Shown here one piece after another: positions 1-7,725 of a stretch of DNA of 12,560 nucleotides. Each line of letters opens with the position of its first letter. Within the stretch, counting starts at the first letter, position 1. The DNA is from Bacteroidales bacterium (GTDB lineage Bacteria; Bacteroidota; Bacteroidia; Bacteroidales; Dysgonomonadaceae): the NCBI GenBank assembly GCA_012728155.1, contig JAAYFR010000299.1, forward strand, positions 1-12,560, written 5' to 3'. The notes beneath the pieces were generated by a model. It was not told the DNA's origin. It made no database searches and worked only from the letters and a program-made list of their open reading frames with translations. The position numbers were made by a program, and so were the translations under genes.

Positions 1-96
1 CAATATATCTTCACCGCCCTCCTCATCGTGATGACATTATCTTCTTTCTGGGCGCTCACACGGCTAGAGGCCTTTTTGAGGAAGCGGAAAAAATAG
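1..96 (+). CDS. C-terminal end of an inner-membrane protein, possibly an ABC transporter permease (partial)
   Basis: Frame 1 is open from the window edge to TAG at 94-96, giving 31 residues. They form one hydrophobic stretch (FTALLIVMTLSSFWAL) followed by a basic tail (RLEAFLRKRKK), which fits a last transmembrane helix with a cytoplasmic positive end. Permeases of the NitT/TauT (SsuC-like) ABC family often end this way, with a helix and then a short Leu-Glu/Arg-rich tail, but the fragment is too short to assign a family. It converges with ppk2, with only 10 bases between the two stop codons. Confidence 0.5.
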   Translation, partial: QYIFTALLIVMTLSSFWALTRLEAFLRKRKK

Positions 97-109
97 TGCA
101 GTTGCACTA
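88..109 (-). terminator. Intrinsic terminator at the end of ppk2 (minus strand)
   Basis: Positions 94-109 form a near-perfect palindrome, TAGTGCAGTTGCACTA. Its two outer triplets are the stop codons of the two convergent genes (plus-strand TAG at 94-96, minus-strand TAG at 109-107). On the minus strand the hairpin (six-pair stem TAGTGC/GCACTA with an AACT loop) is followed at once by six T (93-88), the classical Rho-independent arrangement. The plus strand has no T run after the hairpin, so termination should be one-directional and close the minus-strand operon. Confidence 0.75.
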
Positions 110-979
110 CTCCTTCATCAATATTTCGCGTGCTTTTTCCAACAAATCCGGTGATTCTGCGGGGGGATAATGCAAGTCGAGCGACCGGAACAATTCAAGA
201 ATGATATCACCTACCGCTACCCGGGCAAAAAACTTCTTGTCGGCAGGGATCACATACCATGGTGCATACGGTTTCGAGGTCTTCTCCAGCATCTCTTCGA
301 ATGCACTTTCATACTCATCCCACTGTGCACGAGCTTGCAGATCGGCTGAACTGAATTTCCAGTTTTTGTGGGGATCGTCGATACGGGAAAGAAGACGTTC
401 TTTCTGCTCTTCTTTCGACACATTCAGAAAAAACTTAAGAATACGCATTCCGTTCCGGTGAAGATGCCGCTCAATCGCGTTTATATCCTCATAGCGGGCA
501 TCCCAAAACTGCTGGTCTATTTTCTCTACCGAGCCATAGCCGGGAATACGCTCGTTGAGTATCCATTGTGGGTTGACTCTCGTGGCCAGCACATTTTCAT
601 AGTGCGAGCGGTTGAAGATCTCTATCATCCCGCGCTGGGGCAATGCGATATAATGGCGCCAGAAGTAGTCGTGCTCCAGTTCGTTCTTTGTAGGCGTCTT
701 AAAACTGTGCACCCTACATCCCTGCGGGTTGATACCCGACATCACATGGCGGATCACACCATCCTTTCCGGCAGCATCGCGTGCCTGTAGAATGATCAAT
801 AGCGAATAGCGGTCATCGGCATAGAACATCTCCTGAAACTTATTCAGCTCCTTGATATTCTGCTTAATTTCCTCGTTGGCACTCTGCTTGGTATATCCTC
901 CCTCTTCGCAGGTAGAAAAATTTTTCAGGTTGACTTTAGTGCCCTCCTGCACCCGAAGCTTACTATAATCAAAGTTCAT
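107..979 (-). CDS. ppk2: PPK2-family polyphosphate kinase (polyphosphate:nucleotide phosphotransferase)
   Basis: This cytoplasmic enzyme moves phosphate between inorganic polyphosphate and nucleotides; PPK2 enzymes mostly drive polyP-dependent phosphorylation of AMP, ADP or GDP. The 290 residues match a single-domain PPK2 in length. The Walker A loop ARDAAGKDG is at about residues 66-74. It is followed by SGINPQG (81-87), FKTPT (93-97), and IFNRSHYENVL (about 121-131), which holds the conserved Asn-Arg-Ser-His of the family. The GKDG form of the loop and the NPQG segment resemble class III PPK2 more than class I (GKGG), but substrate specificity cannot be read from sequence alone. The start is ATG at 979, and only 7 bases separate it from the stop of the protease gene upstream, so the two are probably co-transcribed. 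It is the last gene of the minus-strand run and ends in a strong terminator. Family assignment is firm; the class is less certain. Confidence 0.93.
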   Translation of the reverse strand: MNFDYSKLRVQEGTKVNLKNFSTCEEGGYTKQSANEEIKQNIKELNKFQEMFYADDRYSLLIILQARDAAGKDGVIRHVMSGINPQGCRVHSFKTPTKNELEHDYFWRHYIALPQRGMIEIFNRSHYENVLATRVNPQWILNERIPGYGSVEKIDQQFWDARYEDINAIERHLHRNGMRILKFFLNVSKEEQKERLLSRIDDPHKNWKFSSADLQARAQWDEYESAFEEMLEKTSKPYAPWYVIPADKKFFARVAVGDIILELFRSLDLHYPPAESPDLLEKAREILMKE

Positions 980-986
980 ATTGTGG

Positions 987-2609
987 TTATTTGTTTTGTC
1001 CTACATCGTCACCTATACCTTGCAGTAGCTCTTGATACCTTTTGTCGTCGGAAATAATCTTCAATCCCTCCATAAAGATATCGTTCTCTTCATTGATGAT
1101 GCGGAAAAATGCAGACGAGTCGTATAAGTCACGCGCCATCAGCGCTTTTAATTGGGCGAATATCAATGGGCGGGATGTGGCAAACTGCTCCTCATTCCAC
1201 TCTATCTTCTCATCGGCGGCAAGTTTCATCAATTTGAGTCTCTCCGCCTCGGTGATCTGAAAACCGGCATTGAACTTATTGATATCCGGATATCTTTGCA
1301 GCAGCTCCTGACGGCGGTTATCCACTTCGGCTATCGCCACTCTGCCAATCACATTCAGGCCATTCAATCGGGCGTGCAGTCTGGTTCCCCCGGTCGTGTC
1401 AACCGGTACGAAATAATCAGGCATAATACCACCACCACCATATACGGTACGCTTGTTCACCAGCGTAGTATATTTTAGGGAGTCGGGGAAATGAATACTG
1501 TCTGCCTGGAACATTTCCCCATGCATATAACGATTCACGAAGTCCCGGTGATATGCATCCTGGTCACCATTTTCGTAGGGTTTCTGGATACTTCTACCGG
1601 TAGGAGTATAATACCTGGCCACGGTCAGGCGGATCATGGTACCGTCGGGAAGCGGCAGCTGTCGTTGTACCAGCCCCTTTCCGAACGATCTTCTTCCAAC
1701 AACCACCCCCCTGTCCCAATCCTGAATGGCACCGGCAAGGATCTCACTGGCTGATGCGGAAGCCTCATTGATCAACACCACCAATTTTCCTCCGCTCAAC
1801 TCATCACTACCTGTGGCGTTCATTGTATATCGGGGTTGATTTTTTCCTTCGGTATAGACAATCAGCTTGCCCTCTCCTAAAAACTCATTCACTATATCAT
1901 TGGCAGTCTGCAGGATACCTCCTCCATTGTCGGTCAGATCCAAAATAAGGTGTTTCATCCCCTGTGCTTTCAGCTCCTGCTCCGCCTTCCGGAACTCTTC
2001 ACCCGATGCAACACCGAAACGGCTCAAGCGGATGTAACCGATGTCATCGGTCACTAAATAGGAGGCATCAATACTGACGATGGGAATCTTGTCGCGGATA
2101 ATCCGGAATGGCATTAACTCCGGCACACCACGACGAAGTACTTTTATATTCACCTCCGTCCCTTTGGCACCCCGAAGCATGGAGATGATCTCCTGGTTAT
2201 TCTTCTTCACCCCGGCAATAAGCGTGTCGTTTACCAAGATAAACTTATCTCCCGGCATAATACCCACCTTTTGCGACGGTCCCCCGGAGATGACCTCCAT
2301 CACATAGAGGGTATCGGTCATCATATTGAATGAAATACCTATCCCTTCAAAATTTCCCTGCAACGGTTCATTCATCGCCTTCACCTCTTCCTTGTTGAGA
2401 TAAGAGGAGTGCGGATCCAATTCCTTCAGCATACCACGGATGGCCGCTTCAGTCAGGTTCTGCGCATCTACATCATCCACATAGAGACTTTGGACAAGTT
2501 GAAGGGCTCGATCTATTTTAACCGCATCGGAAGAGGGGCGGAATTGTGCATAGACACATCCGTTTAAAAACAGCGTACCTAAAACAATCGGAATTATTCT
2601 CTTTAGCAT
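987..2609 (-). CDS. S41-family carboxy-terminal processing protease (CtpA/Prc-like), probable lipoprotein
   Basis: A tail-specific serine protease of the cell envelope, which trims or degrades proteins from their C-termini. The N-terminus (MLKRIIPIVLGTLFLNGC) is a signal peptide with a plausible lipobox LNGC, making Cys18 the likely lipidated residue. A PDZ domain covers about residues 80-165, including GNFEGIGISF and the GIMPGDKF loop. The S41 catalytic domain follows, with DLTDNGGG at 224-231, SASASEI at 284-290 (Ser286 probable nucleophile) and SFGKG at 308-312 (Lys311 probable general base). The 25-residue Ser-Lys spacing equals that of E. coli Prc. About 200 residues beyond the catalytic core form the long C-terminal extension usual in Bacteroidetes homologues. 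All catalytic residues are present, so it should be active. Ninety-five bases separate it from coaD upstream; I see no clear TAnnTTTG promoter there. Confidence 0.93.
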   Translation of the reverse strand: MLKRIIPIVLGTLFLNGCVYAQFRPSSDAVKIDRALQLVQSLYVDDVDAQNLTEAAIRGMLKELDPHSSYLNKEEVKAMNEPLQGNFEGIGISFNMMTDTLYVMEVISGGPSQKVGIMPGDKFILVNDTLIAGVKKNNQEIISMLRGAKGTEVNIKVLRRGVPELMPFRIIRDKIPIVSIDASYLVTDDIGYIRLSRFGVASGEEFRKAEQELKAQGMKHLILDLTDNGGGILQTANDIVNEFLGEGKLIVYTEGKNQPRYTMNATGSDELSGGKLVVLINEASASASEILAGAIQDWDRGVVVGRRSFGKGLVQRQLPLPDGTMIRLTVARYYTPTGRSIQKPYENGDQDAYHRDFVNRYMHGEMFQADSIHFPDSLKYTTLVNKRTVYGGGGIMPDYFVPVDTTGGTRLHARLNGLNVIGRVAIAEVDNRRQELLQRYPDINKFNAGFQITEAERLKLMKLAADEKIEWNEEQFATSRPLIFAQLKALMARDLYDSSAFFRIINEENDIFMEGLKIISDDKRYQELLQGIGDDVGQNK

Positions 2610-2704
2610 TTTTATTGTATTGTATGGGTTTGAGTGTAACTAAAGCCAACCCGTCGGATCTTGTATGAGAAACCGTCAGGATCGAGGCAACAGTTGACCT
2701 CCTG

Positions 2705-3181
2705 TTATAGTTGAAATCCTTTCGGGACAAATTCGCTCACATCGTAGCCGTAACGCAGCAATTCCCTCACATGTGAGGAGCTGACATGGGTGAGGGAAGG
2801 TTCAGTAAATAGTACAAACGTCTCAATTCCTGAAATAGTTCGGTTTATATCGGCAATTGTTTTTTCATATTCTAAATCGGCTACCGAACGGATGCCCCGC
2901 AGGATATATTGTGCACCTATTTTCTGTGCAAATTCTATGGTCAATGAGTCGTAGCGCTCCACGCTTACACGGGGTTCATTGCGGTAAAAGTCACGGATCA
3001 TGCTGAGCCGTTTCTCCAGCGGAAAAAACGACTGCTTTGCCTCATTCACACCAATGGCTATCACAATCCTCTCCATCAGGGATAATCCCCTTCGTACCAG
3101 CTACTCATGACCGACGGTAAATGGATCGAATGTTCCGGGGAACAGCGCTATCCGCGGTTTAGCTGATTCTATTTGAAACAT
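2705..3181 (-). pseudogene. coaD: Phosphopantetheine adenylyltransferase, interrupted by an in-frame TAG at codon 27
   Basis: CoaD transfers AMP from ATP to 4'-phosphopantetheine, the penultimate step of coenzyme A synthesis. Read from ATG at 3181, the frame encodes a normal-length CoaD (158 residues) except for TAG at 3103-3101. The N-terminal part reads PRIALFPGTFDPFTVGHE and contains the nucleotidyltransferase TxGH motif (residues 22-25). After the stop the same frame continues LVRRGLSLMERIVIAIG, then RGIRSVADLEYE and the C-terminal VSSSHVREL motif, ending at TAA 2705. Homologues have Ser after GH(Y/E), so TCG to TAG is the simplest change. The only open frame left begins at Met36 (3076); it would be about 123 residues and would lack the TxGH motif, so it should be inactive. 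TAG ends ppk2 and parE here, so it is a real stop in this genome. Either a mutation or a base-calling error could explain it. Neighbours parE and the S41 protease gene are the usual ones in Bacteroidales. Confidence 0.88.
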
Positions 3182-3225
3182 ATTTCTATTTTAAGATCTA
3201 TGGCGTAGGATATGGGATTTCTGAA

Positions 3226-5094
3226 CTAAGCAACCTCATCCTCTTCAACCACCAGGTTCTCAATAATAAACGACTGCCGTTCAGGGGTATTCTTACCCAT
3301 ATAGAATTCGAGCAATTCTTTCAGAAGATCTTCTTTCCGCATAGTGACCCTGTCGAGTCGGATATCCTCACCGATAAAGTAACGAAACTCATCGGGCGAG
3401 ATCTCACCCAGTCCCTTGAAACGGGTTATTTCAGGATTGGGGCCAAGTTCCCCAATGGCGTTGAGTCGCTCCTCCTCCGTATAACAATAGAGCGTTTTCT
3501 TCTTGTTACGCACCCTAAAGAGTGGCGTCTGAAGGATATAGACATGCCCCTTCTTGATCAGATCGGGAAAGAATTGCAGGAAGAAAGTGAGCAGCAGCAG
3601 CCGGATATGCATTCCATCGGTATCGGCATCGGTGGCAATGATTACCTTATTATAGCGCAATCCGTCCATATTTTCTTCAATATTGAGTGCCGCCTGAAGA
3701 AGGTTGAACTCCTCGTTTTCATAGACGATTTTCTTTGTCAGTCCGAAGCAGTTCAGCGGTTTTCCCCGCAGGCTGAATACCGCTTGAAGGTTCGGGTCAC
3801 GGCTCTTGGTGATAGAGCCACTGGCCGAATCACCCTCGGTGATAAAGATGGCACTCTTTTCCCTGTCGTCTCCCTTGTTATCGTTATAATGAATGCGGCA
3901 ATCCCTCAGTTTCTTATTGTGCAGGTTGGCCTTTTTTGCCCGCTCACGGGCCAATTTGGTGACGCCGGCAATAGCTTTGCGCTCCTTTTCCGAATCGAGA
4001 ATTTTTCTCTGCAGCACCTCTACGGTATCGGCATGTTTGTGCAGGTAGTTATCCAGCTCTTTTTTGAGGAAGTCGTTGATATGCTTGCTCACAGAGACGC
4101 CGTTGGGTGCCATCTCTTTTGAGCCAAGTTTTGTTTTTGTCTGCGACTCGAACACCGGCTCTTCCACCTTAATACTGATCGCCGCCACTATACCGTTACG
4201 GATATCGGAATAGTCAAAATTCTTATTATAGAACTCTTTGATGACCCTCGCCGTCGCCTCACGGAAAGCGGTAAGGTGTGTACCTCCCTGGGTGGTATGC
4301 TGTCCGTTGACAAACGAGTAGTACTCCTCGCCATACTGGTTGGTGTGGGTGATAGCCACCTCGATATCCTCCCCGAAAAGGTGGATGATAGGATAAAGCT
4401 CTTCCGCCGTAAGGTTTTCGTTCAGCAGGTCTTCCAACCCGTTTTTCGAACTGAACTTCTTATCATTGAAGACGATGGTCAAGCCGATATTCAGGAAGAC
4501 ATAGTTCTTCAGCAGCGGCTCGATATGTTCGTCGCGATAGTGGTACTCTCCAAATATCTCCGCATCGGGAGTAAAAGAGACATAGGTACCATTCCCACTG
4601 GCGGTCGGAACGATTTCGCCATCATGCGAGATCACACCCTGCATGAATTCCACCCCCTTCATCTGTCCTTCCCTGAAACATTCCATGGCAAAGGAAGAAG
4701 AGAGTGCATTCACCGCTTTGATACCCACACCGTTCAATCCCACCGATTTTTTAAAGGCCTTTGAATCGTATTTGGCACCGGTATTCATCTTAGAGCAGAC
4801 ATCCTTCACTTTTCCCAGCGGCACACCACGACCATAGTCGCGTACCATCACACTCTCATTTTCGATGGTCACTTCGATGGTCTTGCCGTAACCCATCATA
4901 AATTCATCGATCGCGTTATCCAGCACCTCTTTCAGAAGGACATAGATCCCATCATCGTACGATGAACCGTCGCCCAGTTTCCCGATATACATCCCGGGCC
5001 GCCGGCGAATATGTTCCTGCCACTCTAATGTGACAATATTCTCTTCTCTATAGTTATTATCAGCTATTTGTATCTCTTTTTCTGTTTCGTTCAC
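3226..5094 (-). CDS. parE: DNA topoisomerase IV subunit B (type IIA, GHKL ATPase)
   Basis: This is the ATPase subunit of topoisomerase IV, which partners ParC to decatenate daughter chromosomes. The GHKL ATPase domain shows EVLDNAIDE (about residues 56-64 from the GTG start), RDYGRGVPLG and GLNGVGIKAVNALS. The transducer region carries QTKTKLGS. The TOPRIM domain shows TEGDSASG (about 419-426) and DADTDG (about 489-494), and RFKGLGE lies near the end. I prefer GTG at 5094 as start, which gives 622 residues. It follows AGAGGAAATAAAG, a usable ribosome-binding site, and begins 13 bases after the upstream gene's stop. An upstream ATG at 5163 would add 23 residues (MAWRRSSIKDAG...) that overlap the end of the upstream gene and look unlike ParE. 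The compact length of about 620 residues suits Bacteroidetes ParE rather than GyrB, which carries inserts; GyrB is the main alternative. Confidence 0.92.
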   Translation of the reverse strand: MNETEKEIQIADNNYREENIVTLEWQEHIRRRPGMYIGKLGDGSSYDDGIYVLLKEVLDNAIDEFMMGYGKTIEVTIENESVMVRDYGRGVPLGKVKDVCSKMNTGAKYDSKAFKKSVGLNGVGIKAVNALSSSFAMECFREGQMKGVEFMQGVISHDGEIVPTASGNGTYVSFTPDAEIFGEYHYRDEHIEPLLKNYVFLNIGLTIVFNDKKFSSKNGLEDLLNENLTAEELYPIIHLFGEDIEVAITHTNQYGEEYYSFVNGQHTTQGGTHLTAFREATARVIKEFYNKNFDYSDIRNGIVAAISIKVEEPVFESQTKTKLGSKEMAPNGVSVSKHINDFLKKELDNYLHKHADTVEVLQRKILDSEKERKAIAGVTKLARERAKKANLHNKKLRDCRIHYNDNKGDDREKSAIFITEGDSASGSITKSRDPNLQAVFSLRGKPLNCFGLTKKIVYENEEFNLLQAALNIEENMDGLRYNKVIIATDADTDGMHIRLLLLTFFLQFFPDLIKKGHVYILQTPLFRVRNKKKTLYCYTEEERLNAIGELGPNPEITRFKGLGEISPDEFRYFIGEDIRLDRVTMRKEDLLKELLEFYMGKNTPERQSFIIENLVVEEDEVA

Positions 5095-5107
5095 CTTTAT
5101 TTCCTCT

Positions 5108-6238
5108 CTATAAATCTTTAATAAACACCCTGCGTCTTTTATGCTGCTTCGTCTCCAGGCCATTCCACATGGAGTGTACTTTACTGTTCACTTCCAGTTC
5201 GGGATTACTCTCAGCATATTCAAATCCCAACCGGTTGGCAGCCGGGATAAACTCATTAAACAACAGCGCATTCAACCCTTTCCCTTGATATTCGGGATCG
5301 ACAGCAACCAGTAGCAGGTCAAGCACATTATTCCCTTTACCTTTTAATGCCTTGTAAAGATGGTACCATCCTGACGGCATGAATCGCCCCTTTGCTTTCT
5401 GGAGAGCCTTGGCGATACTGGGAAGCCCTATGCCCACACCCACCAGTTTATTGTCTTCCTGACGGATCACCAGCGTGAGGAATTCCAAACGAAGCAACGG
5501 GATATACATATCCACATAATAATCGATCTGCCTGTCGGTAAGCTCTACAAAACCATATAGCTCCTTATAGGCACGATTGAGTAGTTTAAAGATATCCCTC
5601 GCATAAGGCATCACATCCTTTTTACTCTGCAGATGTTTTATATCGAGCCCGGATCGCTTCTTCACTATTTCAGAAGCACGCAGGAAACGCTCCGGCATCT
5701 CCTTGGGGATGGAAATCAAAAATTCTATCCAGTCCTGATCCTTCACATACCCCATCCGCTCCATATGCTCCACATAATAGGGGTAGTTGTATATGGTCGA
5801 CAAAGTACTAATCTGGTCGAAACCCTCCACCAGCATTCCCTCATGGTCGAAATCGGTAAAACCGAGCGGTCCGTGTATCTTCTCCAGACCTCGTGACCGG
5901 GCCCAGCTTTCGGCCGCCCCAAAAAGAGCATCCACCACCTCTTTGTCATCAATAAAATCGACAAAACCAAAGCGGGCATTCCGTTCGTTCCATATCTCAT
6001 TCGCCTTGTGGTTGATAATGACACCGATCCGTCCCACAATCTCCTCATCACGGTACGCCAAGAAATAGGTGGCATCACAATGATCGAACGCCGGATTCTT
6101 ACTCCAGTTGAGCGTGTCTCTCTCATCGTAAATCAACGACGGGACAAAATATTCGTTCCCTTCATAGAGATCGATACCGAATTGGATGAATTTTTTCAAA
6201 TCCTCTTTCGTTCTGACTTTATTGATTATCACTGACAT
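5108..6238 (-). CDS. GNAT-fold N-acetyltransferase-like protein of unknown substrate
   Basis: A 376-residue protein of a family I recognise from Bacteroidetes, usually labelled as N-acetyltransferase or hypothetical. The C-terminal half has a GNAT-like acetyl-CoA site: LLLVAVDPEYQGKGLNALLF contains the Q-x-x-G-x-G/A type pyrophosphate loop (QGKG at about residues 318-321). The N-terminal half carries the family's own conserved blocks (NPAFDHCDATYFLAYRD, RFGFVDFIDD, GPLGFTDFDHEGML, IYNYPYY). No signal peptide or membrane segment is visible, so it is probably cytoplasmic. The start is ambiguous. ATG at 6238 gives MSVIINKVRTKEDLKKF, which matches how the family begins. A GTG at 6277 would add 13 residues and overlap the mltF stop by 4 bases (GTGA), which suggests translational coupling. 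I chose the ATG. The substrate cannot be inferred from the sequence or from its place between mltF and parE. Confidence 0.82.
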   Translation of the reverse strand: MSVIINKVRTKEDLKKFIQFGIDLYEGNEYFVPSLIYDERDTLNWSKNPAFDHCDATYFLAYRDEEIVGRIGVIINHKANEIWNERNARFGFVDFIDDKEVVDALFGAAESWARSRGLEKIHGPLGFTDFDHEGMLVEGFDQISTLSTIYNYPYYVEHMERMGYVKDQDWIEFLISIPKEMPERFLRASEIVKKRSGLDIKHLQSKKDVMPYARDIFKLLNRAYKELYGFVELTDRQIDYYVDMYIPLLRLEFLTLVIRQEDNKLVGVGIGLPSIAKALQKAKGRFMPSGWYHLYKALKGKGNNVLDLLLVAVDPEYQGKGLNALLFNEFIPAANRLGFEYAESNPELEVNSKVHSMWNGLETKQHKRRRVFIKDL

Positions 6239-6273
6239 CTCTTTTCTGTAAATATGATTTTCATATGCTCGTT

Positions 6274-7671
6274 TCACACCGATGGCAAAGATAATGATTT
6301 TTTATATATCTCCCATCTGTCTATTACATCGCGTACATATTTAATTGTTTCGTCCGCCCTGAAATAGCCATTCTTGCAAACCGGGTCTGAGTAATATTGC
6401 TCCAAGCGTTTCAACTGGAGATACCTCTCTACATTGGCATCCCACACCCCATTATCTCCTCCATATTTTTCGGTGAGGGCCAAGGCGTCAAATATATGTC
6501 CGATTCCACCGTTGTAGGCTGCCAAAGCTATTTTTATCCTCTCATCAGGATTTTCAATAAAACGAAATGTATGGAGTAAATATTTCAGGTATTGTGCACC
6601 TGTACGTATATTTTTCTCAGGATCAAAAAGCTGGTCGCCCTCTAATCCCAACGAGGCGGCAGTGGCCGGCATCAACCCCATCAGTCCGATAGCACCCGCC
6701 CACGACTGCCCCTCCGTATCGAAAACAGATTCCTGATAGGAGACCGACGCAAGCAGCCGCCAATCGATACCCGACTCCTTCCCATAACGCTTGAATAAAG
6801 AGTCGAAAGGGGAAATGACACCATGGCCGGAGATCTCTCTGTAGGCAGGTCTTCGCCACTCTATGTATCCTTTGGTTTCTTCAAAATAACGCTTCATGAT
6901 CCGCAGGAATGTGGGACCCGAAGAGCGACTTTCAATCCAACTGTCCAGTGAATCGGCAAGCAGGGGGGTATCTTTTCTCACCACCCACGAAGAACGCTGG
7001 TCGAAGCTCACCGGCAAGTTTACATTCAGATTTCCAAAATAGGTGTGGTTGAGCATAGCCAGATCATCATCGGCCACCGTATAGGCTATCTCCCCACGGG
7101 AGACCATCCGGATCAGATCTTCCACCACCACAGTATCGCCATCAATCTTCTCTATCCGGAGACCTCCCCCCAATTCGTTGTTCAGATTACTTATCCTGTC
7201 AAGGTATTTCGACTCATCAATCACTGTTACCTGCTTACCGATCAAACCGGTCACATCGACCAGCAAAGTATCCTCCCGTTCAGCACGTTGTATCAGCACC
7301 TGATGCGAGATCTGCTGCAGTCCGCAATAACGTATCGAGTCTTTCAGCGCATTGGTCACCGGCATACTATAGGCTATCAAGTCGGCCTCCTTATTCTGGA
7401 GCATCTGCAACATGGCGCCTGTATTTCCGGCCACTATGATCTCGGGAAACAAATTGTGATGCTTACAGAAATCGCGGATCATATCGTAATGATATCCCAT
7501 CGGTTGATCCCGATATATGAAATAAGAAGTGGATGTGTTCAGGGTCAACACACGCAATGTGTCTGCCTGCAAGATCTGGGGAAAATCGTACACACTCCCC
7601 CGCCTGCTCCATTTTCCGCATGAGATACACAGGATGACGAGAAGCAATGAAAGCAACAGCACTCGTTTCAT
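6274..7671 (-). CDS. mltF: MltF-like membrane-bound lytic murein transglycosylase (SBP_bac_3 + SLT domains)
   Basis: This enzyme cleaves the MurNAc-GlcNAc bond of peptidoglycan to leave 1,6-anhydro ends and acts at the envelope. The 465 residues start with a signal peptide ending LLLVILCISCGK. Cys18 is the probable lipidation site; its lipobox is atypical in having Cys at -3. Residues of about 35-270 resemble a periplasmic amino-acid-binding (SBP_bac_3) domain, starting LRVLTLNTSTSYF. The SLT domain covers about 285-450 and shows the catalytic Glu in SYQES (Glu314), GLMGLMPAT (329-337) and AAYNGG (384-389), all hallmarks of family 1 transglycosylases. This two-domain order is that of E. coli MltF. 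The next gene begins at or just after its stop. A good Bacteroidetes promoter lies directly upstream, so this is probably the first gene of the six-gene run. Confidence 0.92.
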   Translation of the reverse strand: MKRVLLLSLLLVILCISCGKWSRRGSVYDFPQILQADTLRVLTLNTSTSYFIYRDQPMGYHYDMIRDFCKHHNLFPEIIVAGNTGAMLQMLQNKEADLIAYSMPVTNALKDSIRYCGLQQISHQVLIQRAEREDTLLVDVTGLIGKQVTVIDESKYLDRISNLNNELGGGLRIEKIDGDTVVVEDLIRMVSRGEIAYTVADDDLAMLNHTYFGNLNVNLPVSFDQRSSWVVRKDTPLLADSLDSWIESRSSGPTFLRIMKRYFEETKGYIEWRRPAYREISGHGVISPFDSLFKRYGKESGIDWRLLASVSYQESVFDTEGQSWAGAIGLMGLMPATAASLGLEGDQLFDPEKNIRTGAQYLKYLLHTFRFIENPDERIKIALAAYNGGIGHIFDALALTEKYGGDNGVWDANVERYLQLKRLEQYYSDPVCKNGYFRADETIKYVRDVIDRWEIYKKSLSLPSV

Positions 7672-7693
7672 AGCCTTTTAGTTAAAGACGCAG

Positions 7694-7725
7694 CAAATAT
7701 AGTGAAAGCCGATGGAAAATACAAG
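7694..7725 (-). promoter_or_regulatory. Bacteroidetes-type promoter for mltF and the downstream run
   Basis: Read on the minus strand, CTTG (7725-7722) is followed after 20 bases by TATATTTG (7701-7694). This matches the Bacteroidetes sigma consensus TTTG-N19-21-TAnnTTTG, perfectly in the -7 element and with one mismatch in the -33 element. Transcription would begin near 7689, giving a leader of roughly 15-20 bases before the mltF ATG at 7671. The -33 element lies inside the truncated DUF4143 gene on the other strand. Confidence 0.65.

Noticed and set aside
2518..2730. 70-codon minus-strand frame spanning the gap between coaD and the protease gene
   Set aside because: It overlaps the ends of both real genes in another frame, includes the protease signal-peptide region out of frame, and resembles no known small protein.
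3101..3103. Reassigned TAG codon (alternative genetic code)
   Set aside because: TAG serves as the natural stop of ppk2 (107-109) and parE (3226-3228) in this window, so genome-wide reassignment is not supported.
3544..4122. 192-codon plus-strand open frame inside parE
   Set aside because: It is antisense to the TOPRIM and transducer region of parE, whose protein is clearly conserved. The antisense translation has no recognisable domain and no promoter or start context.
5092..5163. Extended ATG start for parE at 5163
   Set aside because: The extra 23 residues overlap the upstream gene's coding end and do not look like ParE. The GTG at 5094 has a purine-rich ribosome-binding site and sits 13 bases after the upstream stop.
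7045..7623. 192-codon plus-strand open frame inside mltF
   Set aside because: Antisense to a well-supported lytic transglycosylase; composition and lack of motifs indicate a shadow frame.
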